From: Megalobrama amblycephala
Lineage: Eukaryota; Chordata; Actinopteri; Cypriniformes; Xenocyprididae
Reading direction: 5' to 3'
Assembly: GCF_018812025.1 (NCBI RefSeq)
Contig: NC_063054.1
Span: forward strand, 37,945,396 to 38,009,395
DNA length: 64,000 nucleotides
This document shows positions 1 to 13,200 of this stretch, piece after piece; position 1 is the stretch's first letter; every line of letters starts with the position of its first letter. The notes under the pieces were generated by a model that was given only the letters and a program-made list of their open reading frames with translations, was not told the DNA's origin and made no database searches. The position numbers were made by a program, and so were the translations under genes.

Positions 1-840
1 TTTCATGAAGTTACGAGCCAAAACTTGACATAAATGCCACATCTTGTGGGGCTTTATGTACAAAAACTTGCTCAAGTTTAGTCAAAGCCCAAAGCTTGTT
101 GTATTCTACTCCGTGGGATCTTTCAAAACACGATTATCTGAGCTGTATGATGCTTTTGACACATTGCAGTACAAAACAAAATTCATAAATTATGAAAATT
201 CTTTTCTTTTTTTCAGCAAATAACTCAGCAGTATTTAGGAGTTAATCAAAGTGGCTACATTCATTGTAAAGTTCAGACTCTAAGCTTTCAAATGACAAAT
301 GAAAAATGATTTTTTGATGATCAAGGCAGGAGTTTTGAAAAATATGCTTTTTTTTTGTAGCTAGGTGGTGCCCACGAGCTTGTTAAAACTGCTTAATCCA
401 AATTTTATATGCAAATCAAATGAATTAATGTTAAATTTAGGCCTAAATATGTGATGCATTTTATCCTTCATGAGCTGATATGATGGTGTAAATGTGAATT
501 TCAGTATCTTAAAACAATGATTAACTAACTGTAATATAATTTCAGGGTTTAAAACTTTGTTTACTTCAAAATGATAAACAATCAGGTTGGATTTTTCAGA
601 GGTGAAGTAAGTTATTACATTTTAATTAAAGATTATGAACATTTATTAATAACATGCACTGAACCGTTCAAAATAAGACCAGGATCATGTATTAAGAAAC
701 TTATTAGAGTCAGTTTTGATGTAAATTGAAAGCCATCATTCATAAGCACGAGTCATAGATCTATAATATCCGCTGTCATAATTACAAGCACATATTTCAT
801 TCCTTTATGCTTTCTCTCCATCTCTATTTCTGTTTCTCAG
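1..840. other. AT-rich non-coding DNA
   Basis: AT-rich sequence with no convincing exon, RNA gene or recognisable transposon on either strand. It is expected to be intron of the minus-strand methyltransferase-like gene. Confidence 0.6.
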
Positions 841-977
841 GCAGATGAGAGTGAATCATCCAACACAAAGACGCTCTTGTGTCTCACGCTGCACACAGAT
901 GCTCCTGAAAGCAAACGTAAAGCTTCTGCTGTGTTCGCAGTAAATGATGCGTCTCTCTCACACACAATCAATAACCT
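841..977 (+). CDS. Possible orphan exon, function unknown
   Basis: An excellent pyrimidine-rich acceptor (TCTATTTCTGTTTCTCAG) is followed by 45 open codons plus two bases and then a consensus GTGAGT donor. The frame starting A-D-E-S-E-S-S-N-T-K-T-L-L-C-L is open throughout. I do not recognise the protein. If mettl24 continues leftward, this exon would sit inside its intron on the opposite strand. The minus strand is also partly open here but has a poor acceptor. It could be a chance open stretch. Confidence 0.25.
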
Positions 978-1797
978 GTGAGTACCTGTCTGTGGAGCTG
1001 CGTTTAGTCACCTGACAGAAATGGACACTATAATTGCTTGTGAGTGTGTGTGTGTTGAATGTCTTTGTGTTCTTTCTTCAAGGACATGGATTTAAAGTGC
1101 AAAGACTAAACTTGCTCAGGCAGATGATAGAAAAAATAAGGGTGAAGTTTGAAATATAAATATATGACAGGTGATTAGAAATTCATAATGGAACAGATAT
1201 GAGTTCTAAACACTTTTTTCATGCTTTTCTTTAAATGTATTTAATTTAGTTATTCATTTTATTGTAATTTCCGATGTATTATCAACCAATTATCACTGAA
1301 TTGAATAAATAAGAAGCATTTCAAAAAGATCAAACCATAAACAAAAGCATAAAATGTCTTAAGATAAACATTTCATTTATGTATGCATGCAAGTATTTTA
1401 TTTATGAATTTATTTTCTTTTTTAATCTATTAACCTCTAATTTTATATATATATGATTATTAATAGGAATATTTATTTTTATTATATATTTTTATATTAA
1501 TTTTCTTCCTTTTTCTTCTTTGTTTTATTTGCCATTGTAGTGAGAAAAATAACTTGATTCAAGATATAATTTCAGATATATTATTATTAATTATATTATA
1601 GTAATTAAATAATTTATACACACTCATATATATATACATAATTATTAATAGTAATATATATGTATTTTTTATTATATATTTTATATTAATTTTCTTTGTT
1701 TTTTTAATAATTTAGATATTTTATGATCAAAGAAAATAAAAAATACTGAAAGATACTGATAAAGTGTTTGTTGTTGTTCTCTGTGGTGTCTCGTCAC
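978..1797. other. mettl24: AT-rich intron DNA
   Basis: Simple AT-rich sequence between the orphan exon candidate and mettl24 exon 4. A short TA-rich motif is duplicated (about 1436-1500 and 1620-1690). No gene seen. Confidence 0.6.
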
Positions 1798-2023
1798 CTG
1801 TCTGTGGCCGAAGTCGTTGAGGATGGCGGCGAGTTTCTTGGTGCCGCTGTGGAGTCTCTGGGCCGGGACGGCGGGGTTGGGGTCCCTCCAGTCGACGGAG
1901 AGCCGGTGGAGCCACATGTGTGCGTCCTGCAGGTGAGCTCCTCTGATGCTGGGGTCGAAGCAGTGAACCTCACAGCCTGAGCCGGCTAACAGCCGCTCCA
2001 GACCATCATCCTCCACTCCTAAC
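1798..2023 (-). CDS. mettl24: mettl24 exon 4
   Basis: 226 bp from acceptor CTGTAG to donor GTGACG. It encodes [33 protein letters not shown] and ILNDFGHRQ, the most conserved part of the family. It ends phase 0 after FGHRQ, where the family continues with an I-D-L-L-K-A-D-like strand, not found in this window. An L2 retrotransposon fragment in the opposite orientation starts about 8 bp upstream of its acceptor. Confidence 0.9.
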
Positions 2024-3656
2024 CTACAGAGAGATAATTAGGAAGCATGGTGTTAGTTTTCACTGCTACGCTGATGATACTCAGCTCTATATTTCCTCGC
2101 GCCCTGACGAAACCTACAAATTCACAAAACTAACAGAATGCATAGCTGACATTAAAAACTGGATGACAAGAAATTTCTTATTTTTAAATTCAGAAAAAAC
2201 TGATATCCTAATCTTTGGACCAAAAACTTCCTCACGAAAAAACCTTGAATACTCTCTAACATTTGACGGGTGCTCCATTAAACCTTCGTCCTCAGTTAGG
2301 AACCTGGGTGTGTTCTTTGATACCAATCTTTCATTTGAAAGTCATGTTTCTAGTATCTGTAAAACCGCCTTCTTCCATCTAAAAAATATATCTAAATTAC
2401 GACATATGCTCTCAATGACAAATGCGGAACAGTTGGTTCATGCATTCATGACCTCAAGACTAGATTACTGTAACGCTCTACTGGGTGGTTGTTCTGCTCG
2501 GCTTTTAAACAGACTACAGTTGGTCCAAAATGCGGCAGCTAGAGTTCTTACTAGAACCAGAAAGTATGACCATATTAGCCCAGTTCTGTCAACATTACAT
2601 TGGCTCCTTATTAAACATCGTATAGATTTCAAAATCTTGCTACTTACTTATAAAGCTCTAAATGGTTTAGCTCCCCAGTACCTAAGTGAGCTCTTAATGC
2701 ATTATAGTCCTTCACGTTTATTGCGATCTCAGAATTCAGGCCAGTTGATAATACCCAGAATATCAAAATCAACTGAAGGCGGCAGATCCTTTTCCTATTT
2801 AGCACCTAAACTCTGGAACAATCTTCCTAGCATTGTTCGGGAAGCAGACACACTCTGTCAGTTTAAATCTAGACTAAAAACACATCTCTTTGCTCTTGCA
2901 TACACATAACACATTATCAATACATTAACATTTTTCAAATCCGTTAAAGGATTGTTACACTGCAATAATTAGGTCGGCTGGAACCAAGAACATTTCCTAT
3001 AACACTAGATATACCTGTACATCAGAATAAGAATGGCATCTACGCTAATATCTGTCTCTCTGCTTATCCCGAGGTTTGCCGGGTGCTGGATCCAGGCCGT
3101 ATCCAGATCAGATGGAGAACCTGTGTCTGGACCTGACTACAATGTAGCCCAGGAGACAATGGGCCTACAGATCCAGTTCTGGCTGCATCTATAATTCAGA
3201 TTTTTAATCCCCGTATCCGCTTACATATATTTATATATAATCTATTTTTAATCTCTATAATAAAAATGTATAATTCAGATTTTGATCTCCATATCCATTT
3301 ACATATATTATATATATCTTCCAAGGGGTTTTTTCCCTCCTAGGACTTTTTTCCCAGTGTTAGCACGCTGGGTTTTTCTCCTAGGGGGTTTTTTCCACCC
3401 CTGGGAGTCAGCCGACATTGGCTTAATGTAGCACCATCTTGTACCACGCTTGTTTGTACAGCTTATTTTTAACCACTTCCCTTTTTTTCTGTGCTTCTAA
3501 TATGTAAAGCTGCTTTGAAACAATTACCAATTGTAAAAGCGCTATATAAATAAATTTGACTTGACTTGACTTGACACACACTGAACCACCATCAGAATCT
3601 CTCACACTCTCTGTGATTCTGCCACAGCAACGGCTGAATTTTTTATTATTTTTTTT

Positions 3657-3736
<80 letters not shown>

Positions 3737-4017
3737 GGATTGATTCAGATGTCCCAAATCGATTTGATTCCGATTCACAAGGTCTCAATTTGATTCAATT
3801 TCGATTTCGATTCTCAATTCGATTTTTGATTCAATTCAATGAATTCAATATATTTTCACTGGCCCCACTACAAAAAAGTAATAAATTAATAAAATAGTTA
3901 TTGTTTTTGTTGTTTTTGACCTGATTCGTCGAAAATCGATTCGTGGCTTTTGAAAATCGATATCGAATCAACCACATTTAAAAAAAAACAATCAAAAAAA
4001 CAAAAAAACAAAAAAAA

Positions 4018-4051
<34 letters not shown>

Positions 4052-4141
4052 CTGTATATATATATAAAACTATAGTAGTAATTTAAGTTTTAGAAATTTT
4101 TAAGTTTTAGTATTTTTATTGTTTGTCATTTTTATTAGTTT

Positions 4142-4179
<38 letters not shown>

Positions 4180-4252
4180 ATAAAAATGACAAAAATAATA
4201 AAATCACTAACACTTAAAAAATATATAATTATATATATTTTAATATGTTATA

Positions 4253-4284
<32 letters not shown>

Positions 4285-7200
4285 TATAACTACAGTATAT
4301 AACTATAGTAGTGATTTTTAATTTTTATTCATTTTGTGTTTTTGTCATTTTTATTAGTTTATGTTATATATATTTATACATACATACAGTATATATATGT
4401 GTGTGTGTATAAATAAATATATATAGAGAGAGAGATATTTGGAATTTTAGTTTTAGTTTATTTTAGTACATCGAATTAAATATATATACACACACAAAAT
4501 TATATATATATCTTTAATTAATTTTTATATAAATATCTTTGATATAAAAATTTGATATAAATAACTTCAATTAAGGTTTCTCTTGAAATAAAATGACCTC
4601 AACACTCCTTACAAATATTTATTACTTGATTTAAAATCTAAAAACATAAATCTATAACATAAATCTGCTTAAAACAAGAATAATTTCAGATATATTATTA
4701 TTAATTATATTATATTATATTAATAGAATAATCAGAAATATCACTGAATATCAGTTAAAGTTTAAGTAACACATTTTTTTATGGTTTTAGTTAACTATAA
4801 TAACCTGAAAACCTCTGATGACTAGAGCAAAATGTAAAATTTTATGATAATAATCATAACAAATATGTTTTCCAAATTAATGTAATATGGTTTGATTATA
4901 CAGCGACTTGACGCATTAATACTCATTGATTTAGACTGTTCAGAAAACAGTTCTAGCATTCAGTGTAGTATATATTCATTTATATAGTATATAATCATTT
5001 CAGACAGTATTATAACATCTAATCCAGTTAATCAAGTCATCTCGAAAATAAAGCTACAGGTATTTCCATATATAATCTTTAATTTCTGTAAAAACATCTC
5101 AAATTTGGACAATCTGATCAGTACCGGGCTGAAAAGCACAGTATATGCTGGTAGTATATGAGTATGCTTTATGAATTCAGCAGCTATCTTCCACACAGTG
5201 TACTGCATATTTTGTGCTCATGTACTCATATTTTATGCATACAGAAAGTTTGCATACTGTGACCAGTATATATACTGTATGTTACAAAAAGAACAAGAGT
5301 AGTAGGTTGCATGCAATTGTGAACATATATCTGTATGTATTTGATGTGCATAATGACTGTTTTATCAGCTTTTATCAGAGTGTGTTTTAGCTGGAGGAGG
5401 ATCCGCTCTGAAATGAGCCGAACGCCATGGCAGCGCTGCAGGGGTCAAACGTGCTCGAGATCCGCTCGCGTTCGTCATGAATGATTCATTTCGCCTGCTG
5501 ACTGTAATGAGTCTTGAGTTCTGCTCGGAGGCGCTGATGTTCGCGGAGTCTGTTTGCACTGCAGAGGATTCTGGGATCATTTGAGGTGATCTGACAACTT
5601 TCTAGGAGTGTTTTGGCTCTTAAATAAACGCCATTATTGGGATCAGGACCAAATTATGAGCCAATTAAAAAGCGTCAGCTAAATGAATCTCACTCAGGGT
5701 CATATTTCATTTCAAAATCAAAAGGAAAAAATAATAAATTATATTTTATTAAGAGAATTAAGCCTTTGAACGTCTCTTAATTCATTTCTTTATTTATGTA
5801 AAATTTCACTGGGAGTCTGTTTGTTATTATTTACATTTTTATTGAATTATTTTGCTTTTTTCTGTTAAATAAACAGCAATTACTTTCCCAAAAAGTAAAT
5901 GTGTAATTGTATATAAGGAAATATATATATATATAAGGAAATTAGGCCTTTGTACATCCTTTAAAATAATTGATTTATTTATTGACAAAATTTCACTGGG
6001 AATCGGACACTTTTATTTATTTATTTGTTTATTTATTATTATTTTCATTTTTATTTAGTTATTTTGTTTTTTTCTGTTAAATAAATGCCATTTTCTTTCC
6101 CAAAAAGTAAATGTGTAAAAGTGAATAAATATCTCAAAAAATATCTAGAACATCTCTGTGTCATATTTTATATTATAAAGAAAATTAAACCTGTGCTTTT
6201 ATTTATTTATTTTTATGTAAATTTTTATTAAGAAAATTAAGCCTGTGCACATGCTTTAATTAATTGGTTTATTTATTTATTTATTGGCAAAGAATTTCAC
6301 AGGAAATCAGTCAATTTTATTTATTTGTTTGTTTATTACTTTATTACTAAACGTCATTATTGGGAAAGTAAATGTAAATGAATCACAAAAAAATATCTAG
6401 AACATCTTTGGGCCATTTTTCATTTTATAATCGAAAGGAAAAAACAATATTTATACTATAATTAAATTATAAATAATTATATTTTATAAAGGAAATTAAT
6501 CTTGTGTATGTGCTTTATTTAAGAAAATTAAGCATGTATATGCGCTTTAATTAATTAATTTATTGACAAAATATAAATGAGAATCGGTTCATTTCATTTA
6601 TTTATTTATTTATTATTTACATTTTTTATTTTTATTCTTTGCATTTTTATATTATTCTCATGATTAAACACAATTTACCCCACAATTCTCATTAGTCAAC
6701 TATACTGTTGAAATTTTATTTATACATGGTTGTATTTTTTGTTAATTACAGTACACTAATGAGAACTTGAGGAAAAATGTGTTTAATTGTCATGAAAATA
6801 ATACCACAAGCATCATAATGATCCAGTTTTTCTTTGATTTTGTGTTGAAATATGACTCATTTCTTCATAACATTCTAGAGATGATCTTTGATTTAATATA
6901 TAAAGTCTGTTTGTGTCAGAGGTGTATAAATGACGTGAGCTGATGAAGTTTGGCTGTATTATGAGGAGAGACGCTGCAGGGCAGGAGTCTGTCAGACCGC
7001 GTTTCACATGCATGGATTATAATGCCAGCATTTTAGTTTGCAATGCAACACACACACTCACACACACACACACACAGAATGTTAATGAGCAACAAAACCT
7101 GCTGATTTTGCATGTCGAGTGCAGGAAGGATGTACAGCATGAATCCTGACACGACCCTGTGTGTGTTTGTGTGTTCCTGCAGAATCGCACAAGTGTGTAC

Positions 7201-10200
7201 CTGTCAGCCGAAGTGTTTGTACTCAGTTGTGTGCTGACAGATGTTCTGCATGCACAAACACCTCAGATTTCCTTCAGAAAGTGTCAAAAGTTATCCACCT
7301 TATTCCTGCAGCCCATGGCGCTTTGCACAAATTATGGGAGTAACTTCTATTAAACCATGTTCGCTCTGTGAACGCAATAAGCATTTTGACTAAAATGACA
7401 TTATTCTACTCATCCTTCAACCATTGAACATTAAAAGGACATTTAAAAGTGTAAAAGCATCAACAAATTACTGCAACAGATCATGAATAACTTTATTTCC
7501 ATGCAATATTATGGACAGGTTAAATAACACTTATGTAACATTATGGAATATTTATTTTTTTGTATGTTAATGTTAATGTTGATTTTTTTTTTTTTTTTTT
7601 TTAGTGTTAAATATATTGAATCTAATTAGGGTCGAATTGACGATCATACCCAGGATTTTAACATAATAGAGAGGTAAATTTTTTTATTACACTCTTAAAA
7701 ATGCTGGGTTAAAAACAAACCAAGTTGGGTTGAAAATGGACAAACCCAGAGACTGGGTTGTTTTAACCCAGCAGTTGGGTTAAATGTTGCGTAATTTTAT
7801 TTAACTAAACTATTGTTCAAAAATTACTGTATTGCTTGCTTAAAACGAACCCAAAATAGGTTGGAAATTAACATTTATTAATAAGTTTAATGAATAATAA
7901 TCAAATCAAATTAAATTTCTTATTAATAAAGGTTTACCTTTTGATTATTATTGTTGCCTCTAGTAATTATGTGTCTGATTTTTAATTTCCAACCTATTTT
8001 GGGTTCATTTTAAGCCAGACATATAGTAATTTTTAAACAATAGTTGAGTTAAATAAAACTACCCAGCAGGTTGGGTCAAAACAATTATGCCAATCGCTGG
8101 GTTTGTCCATTTTTAGTGTGTGTGAAGAAGCGACAGACTGACCTGAGAGAATAAACGCGGCAGTGTTTCGACGCGATACGCTCGGCCAGACTGAACCGGC
8201 GGTCCAAACACAGAACCCAAGACCCATGATCCTCTCTGTCAAACACGGGCGCAGACTCTGGTCTCTCACAGGACACCTTCAAACACACACCGAAGATCCA
8301 TCATTCATCACGTCCTGCAGGCGACTGATTTAAAGTGACTCTATTATGCTTTTTCGAATCAATTGTGAAACGAGTCGTCAGTAATTCAGTCTCACTTCCT
8401 GCTGAACCTACATAGGTTTGTAACTAATTTGCATAATGGTGTTCATTGGCTGAACAGCGTCTCTTTGCCCCGGCCTCAATCACTGTAGTTGTATCTGAGA
8501 CTGGAAGAGTTTGGTTCGTGTTGTTCATGTCGAGAAGACGCTGTTTTCTCCTGCCAAAGCAAATCCACTGTGATGAGTTTGATACGTTAAAACCGACGCC
8601 ATCGTTACTGTTCGAATCACTGTGTGTCTGTGTTATGAACATATTTGTTGGTTTCTTGTTTTTTTTTCTAATTTTATTCTTACTTTAATAAATGTTATTC
8701 CTTTCTGACCCTCATCCAACTTATTGTGTCCTTCTTTGTCGTGCCTTGCGAGCCGGCCGTGACAAATGGGGGCTCGTCCGGGATTTGAACTCAAGACCTC
8801 TCACATTCTTATACTCAGATATGATAATGAGCGTTTGGTTTCTGACCAATCACAGCAGACTGAGGCCATCTGACTTTTCTGCTGCCAAAGCAAATCCACT
8901 GTGATGAGTTTGATACGTTAAAACCGACGCCATCGTTACTGTTCGTATCACTGTGCGTCTGTGTTATGAACCCCGTATGGGTCATATTTGTTGGCTGCTT
9001 GTTTTTTTGTTTTTTTTTGCTTGTTTTTTTCTAATTTTATTCTTACTTTAATAAATGTTATTCCTTTTTGACCCTCATCCAACTTGTTGTGTCTGTCTTT
9101 GTCGCGGCTTGCGAGCCGGCCGTGACAAATGGGGGCTCGTCCGGGATTTGAACTCAAGACCTCTCGCATTCTGATACTCAGATATGATAATGAGCGTTTG
9201 GTTTCTGACAAATCACAGCAGACTGAGGCCATCTGACTTTTCTGCTGCCAAAGCAAATCCACTGTGATGAGTTTGATACGTTAAAACCGATGCCATTGTT
9301 ACTGTTCGTATCAAGAGCTGAGATTCAGATATGATAATGAGCGTTTGGTTTCTGACCAATCAGAGCAGAGCAGCTCTCAGAAAGGTGTGGCATAGAGTGG
9401 CCGAATCTTTGATTGAACCGTTTTAGACTCTGTGAGACATGAGGAGCCTTTAAAACAGCATAATAGAGCACTTTAACTCAGGTATTGAGAACAGTGTTTA
9501 CATTAAAGCCAGAAGTGAAGCATGAGACTGTACCTGCGGTGTAGAGATGTATCTGAGGAATCGATCGGCTTCCTCCTGTAAGTCGTGTGTCTCTGCGGCC
9601 CACGGTTGAAGGTCGATCTTCCATCTACGAATCTACACAAATACACAGAAAACTGCTGAAAACTCCTCAGTGGAGCTTCTTCAGGGTTATAGACCTCAGA
9701 AAACTGTCTTTGAGAAATAAATGACCTTGAGTTTTTCTGTCTGAGATTCTGAAAGCTCTTCATCTTATTTTAATCTTTCTGTAAATTTGAAGATTCATCA
9801 GTGAAGATCTGGAACAGATAAACTATCGTTTATGACTGTCTGAGAGCTCGAGACTGTGTTTTGTTTTGCTTTATAGTTTTTATAGATATTCTGAATTAGC
9901 TGTTTCAGTTTTAGCTTTTTTAATTTTAATACTTTGACTTAAACATTTATTTCAGTTGCTATATTTTGTTTTACGTTTAAGGTTTAATATAACCTAATAT
10001 TTATAGTTTTTTTTTCAGCTGTATTTCATTCACCAAAAATTATTTTTAGTTGTTTTAGTTTTAGTTAAATATAACAACACTGGTCTTAAAATACTGTATA
10101 ATTAATTGAACAGATGAACTTTAAATAATTGTATTAGTTTTGTGTAGATTTTTCTTTTTTTTAGATTTTGCTTTTTTCATGTTTCCAGATGCTGGACTAA

Positions 10201-13200
10201 CTTATAAAGAAGCACTAATTTATTGATTTGTTTGTTTATTTAATATTTTTATTTATTAATACTAATAGATTAGTGCTGTCAAATGATTAATCACATCTAA
10301 CATAAAACTGTGTGTGAGTATATATATATATATACACACACATACATACATACATACATCTGGCAGCACTGTTATCTTTACAAACTTGTGCGTTAGATGC
10401 TATTAATCACAAATAATCGATTTGGCAGCACTGTTATCTTTACAAACTTGTGCGTTAGATGCGATTAATCACGAATAATCGATTTGGCAGCACTGTTATA
10501 TTTACAAACTTTTACGTTAGATGCGATTAATCACAAATCGATTTGGCAGCACTGTTATCTTTACAAACTTGTGCGTTAGATGCGATTCATCGCGAATAAT
10601 CGATTTGGCAACACTGCCATCTTTACAAACTTTTACGTTAGATGCTATTAATCACAAATAATCGATTTGGCAGCACTGTTATCTTTACAAACTTGTGTGT
10701 TAGATGCGATTCATCGCGAATAATCGATTTGGCAACACTGCCATCTTTACAAACTTTTACGTTAGATACGATTAATCGCGAATAATCAATTTGACAGCAC
10801 GGTTATCTTTACAAACTGTTATGTTAGATGCGATTTATCGTGAATAATCGATTTGGCAGCACTAATATCTGTACAAATGTTTACGTTAGATGCGATTAAT
10901 TGCAAGTAATCGGTTTGACAGCACTGTTATTTACAAACTTTTATGTTAGATGTGATTAATTGCGATTAAATCGATTTGAGAGCACCATAATATTTAGAAA
11001 CGTTAGATGCGATTAATTGCGAATAATCGATTTGACAGCACTGTTATTAATTCATTGTTGTGAAAATGTCATGAAATTGTAATGATCTATGCTGCACTAA
11101 CACAGAAACTCTCAAAGAAATAATTCATTTTAAATAATTTAATAACTTAATTTTAATCTTTATCCAACTGAAACCAAACGTGTTGTCTTGAGAATATTGC
11201 TCACAATCATAATCAGTTTATGTCCTCAATATCACTTTTGTATAATCCCTGCCAGTTCCTGGTCATGTGACAGGAAGTGATGTCATTTTGGTGGGAAAAC
11301 AGTGGCACAAACATCAGTAAGTGTCTATTATCAATATTATCACACATTTGTGATGTTGGTTTGTTTCACTCTAAATCAAACTCTGTCAGAAGTGCTGGTG
11401 TATTTCAGAGTTGGAAGGATCACTTATTTCCAGCTTGTTTTACTCTATTTCTATTTTTATTAGTCAGAGAATTCCAGATCCACAGACGCTGTGGCTTTTA
11501 TTAGAGCTGCATTTTTCCGTCCCTCTTACAAATGTCAAACAAACCCGAGTTCAGCATGAGAACAACATCTTGGTCGTTTCAGAAAACAGTTGCACTGCTT
11601 CATCATCATCATCCTCTCGGATTACTTCATACATATTAGTCAATGTTTTCTCTTGTAGTTCTTCTTCTAAATAGAAACAAGAAATGTTGCCTTTGCAGCT
11701 GGCTAAAATAAAATAAATTGAGGTTTGTATATATTTTATTTTATTTTTTATTATTTCAGTTCATTTTAAAGTTAAAATAAACTTTAGACAAAAGTTAACT
11801 TTATTTCAAGCAGAGTTATTATAGTTAACTAAAACTGAAACTAAAACCATAAAACATTTTTGTTACTTGAAATAAAATAAACGTTAACTGAAATAAAATA
11901 AAATATAAACAACTTAACTAAATTTAGTTTAATTTGATGATAAATTTATTTAAAAAAAAATTAAATTAAAAAAAATTTAAAAGACAAAAATATGCAACAA
12001 ATTGAAATGAAAACGGAAAATATGAAAATAAAAATGGATTTAAAATACTGATAAAAAACATAATAGTATCTCGATTATACTAAAGTAACGCTGATTTCAA
12101 GTAATGAAAATGTTTTTTTTTTATGATTTTTGTTTCAGTTAACTATAATAACCCTGCTTGAAATAAAATAAAATAAACATTAACTGAAATATACATACAT
12201 ATATAATTTGTATATTTTTTCAGTTAAAGTTATAGTAATTATGTTGTGTTTTTGTGATTTAATTCTAATTAGTTTTTTAAAAACATAATATATAAAAAAG
12301 TCAAAATATCATTAAAAAGTCTCAATTTACTATAGTAATCCCACACAGAACATGTTCTTATAATGTGCTTTTTTATCTGATTTTCAGGGGTCTTAATATT
12401 GTTCTAGGACCAACAGAAGACGTGGATCCATGAACGCGTCTCACTTGGCAAAATCTGAACGTGCAGCTCTGTTTTCACAGCTGGATTCAATCAATTCCTG
12501 ATGTCCTTCCTGCTGCCGCTCTTCAGATTCAGAGCTCGTATTATACAAACACTCGCTGTGAAACATGCAAACACATTCAGCGCTCGTTTACAAACTGCGA
12601 TTTTTAAATTAAGAGTTTTATATGGTAGAGGAGAAGTGGGACGCCTGAAACATTATCATTAACCCAAATATCTCCAAATATAACAGCGGTTCACTGCCGT
12701 CAAACGATTCTTCTGTGTATAAAAGATTATGCAGTTTCATTCTGTGAAGTTTGATCCATCCAGGCCTTATTTGATCAAAAATACAGTAAAAATGTGAAAT
12801 ATTTTACAATGTAAATCAGCTGTTTTCTATGTGAATATATAGTAAAGTGTAATTTATTCCTGTGATCAAAGCTGAATTTTCAGCATCATTACTCCAGTCT
12901 TCAGTGTCACATGATCCTTCAGAAATCATTCTAATAAGATCATTTGCAGCTCAAGAAACATTTATCAGTGTTGAAAACAGTCATATTTCTGTGGAAACTG
13001 TGATACATTTTATTTTTCAGGATTCTTTGATGAACAGAAAGTTCAAAAGAACACCATTTATTTGAAATAGAAACATTATAAATCTCTTTACTGTCACTTT
13101 CGATTAAACTCATCATGTTGCTGAATAAATATGGGCGGTCATATGTTAATGAGCGCATGATTGTAACATTCTACTCATGCATATTCATGTACGAGTCATT

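Noticed and set aside
841..980. mettl24 last exon on the minus strand
   Set aside because: The minus-strand frame does not resemble the expected family continuation after FGHRQ and its acceptor lacks a pyrimidine tract.
3423..3897. Open frames over the (TA)n tract near 3,660-3,735
   Set aside because: They encode only repeated Y-I from TA repeats; the same applies to frames at 25,565-25,924, 45,815-45,997 and 56,456-56,686.
8740..8830. A functional tRNA-Pro gene
   Set aside because: Only the 3' half (anticodon arm to CCA) is present; the D arm and A box are missing and the encoded CCA indicates a reverse-transcribed origin.
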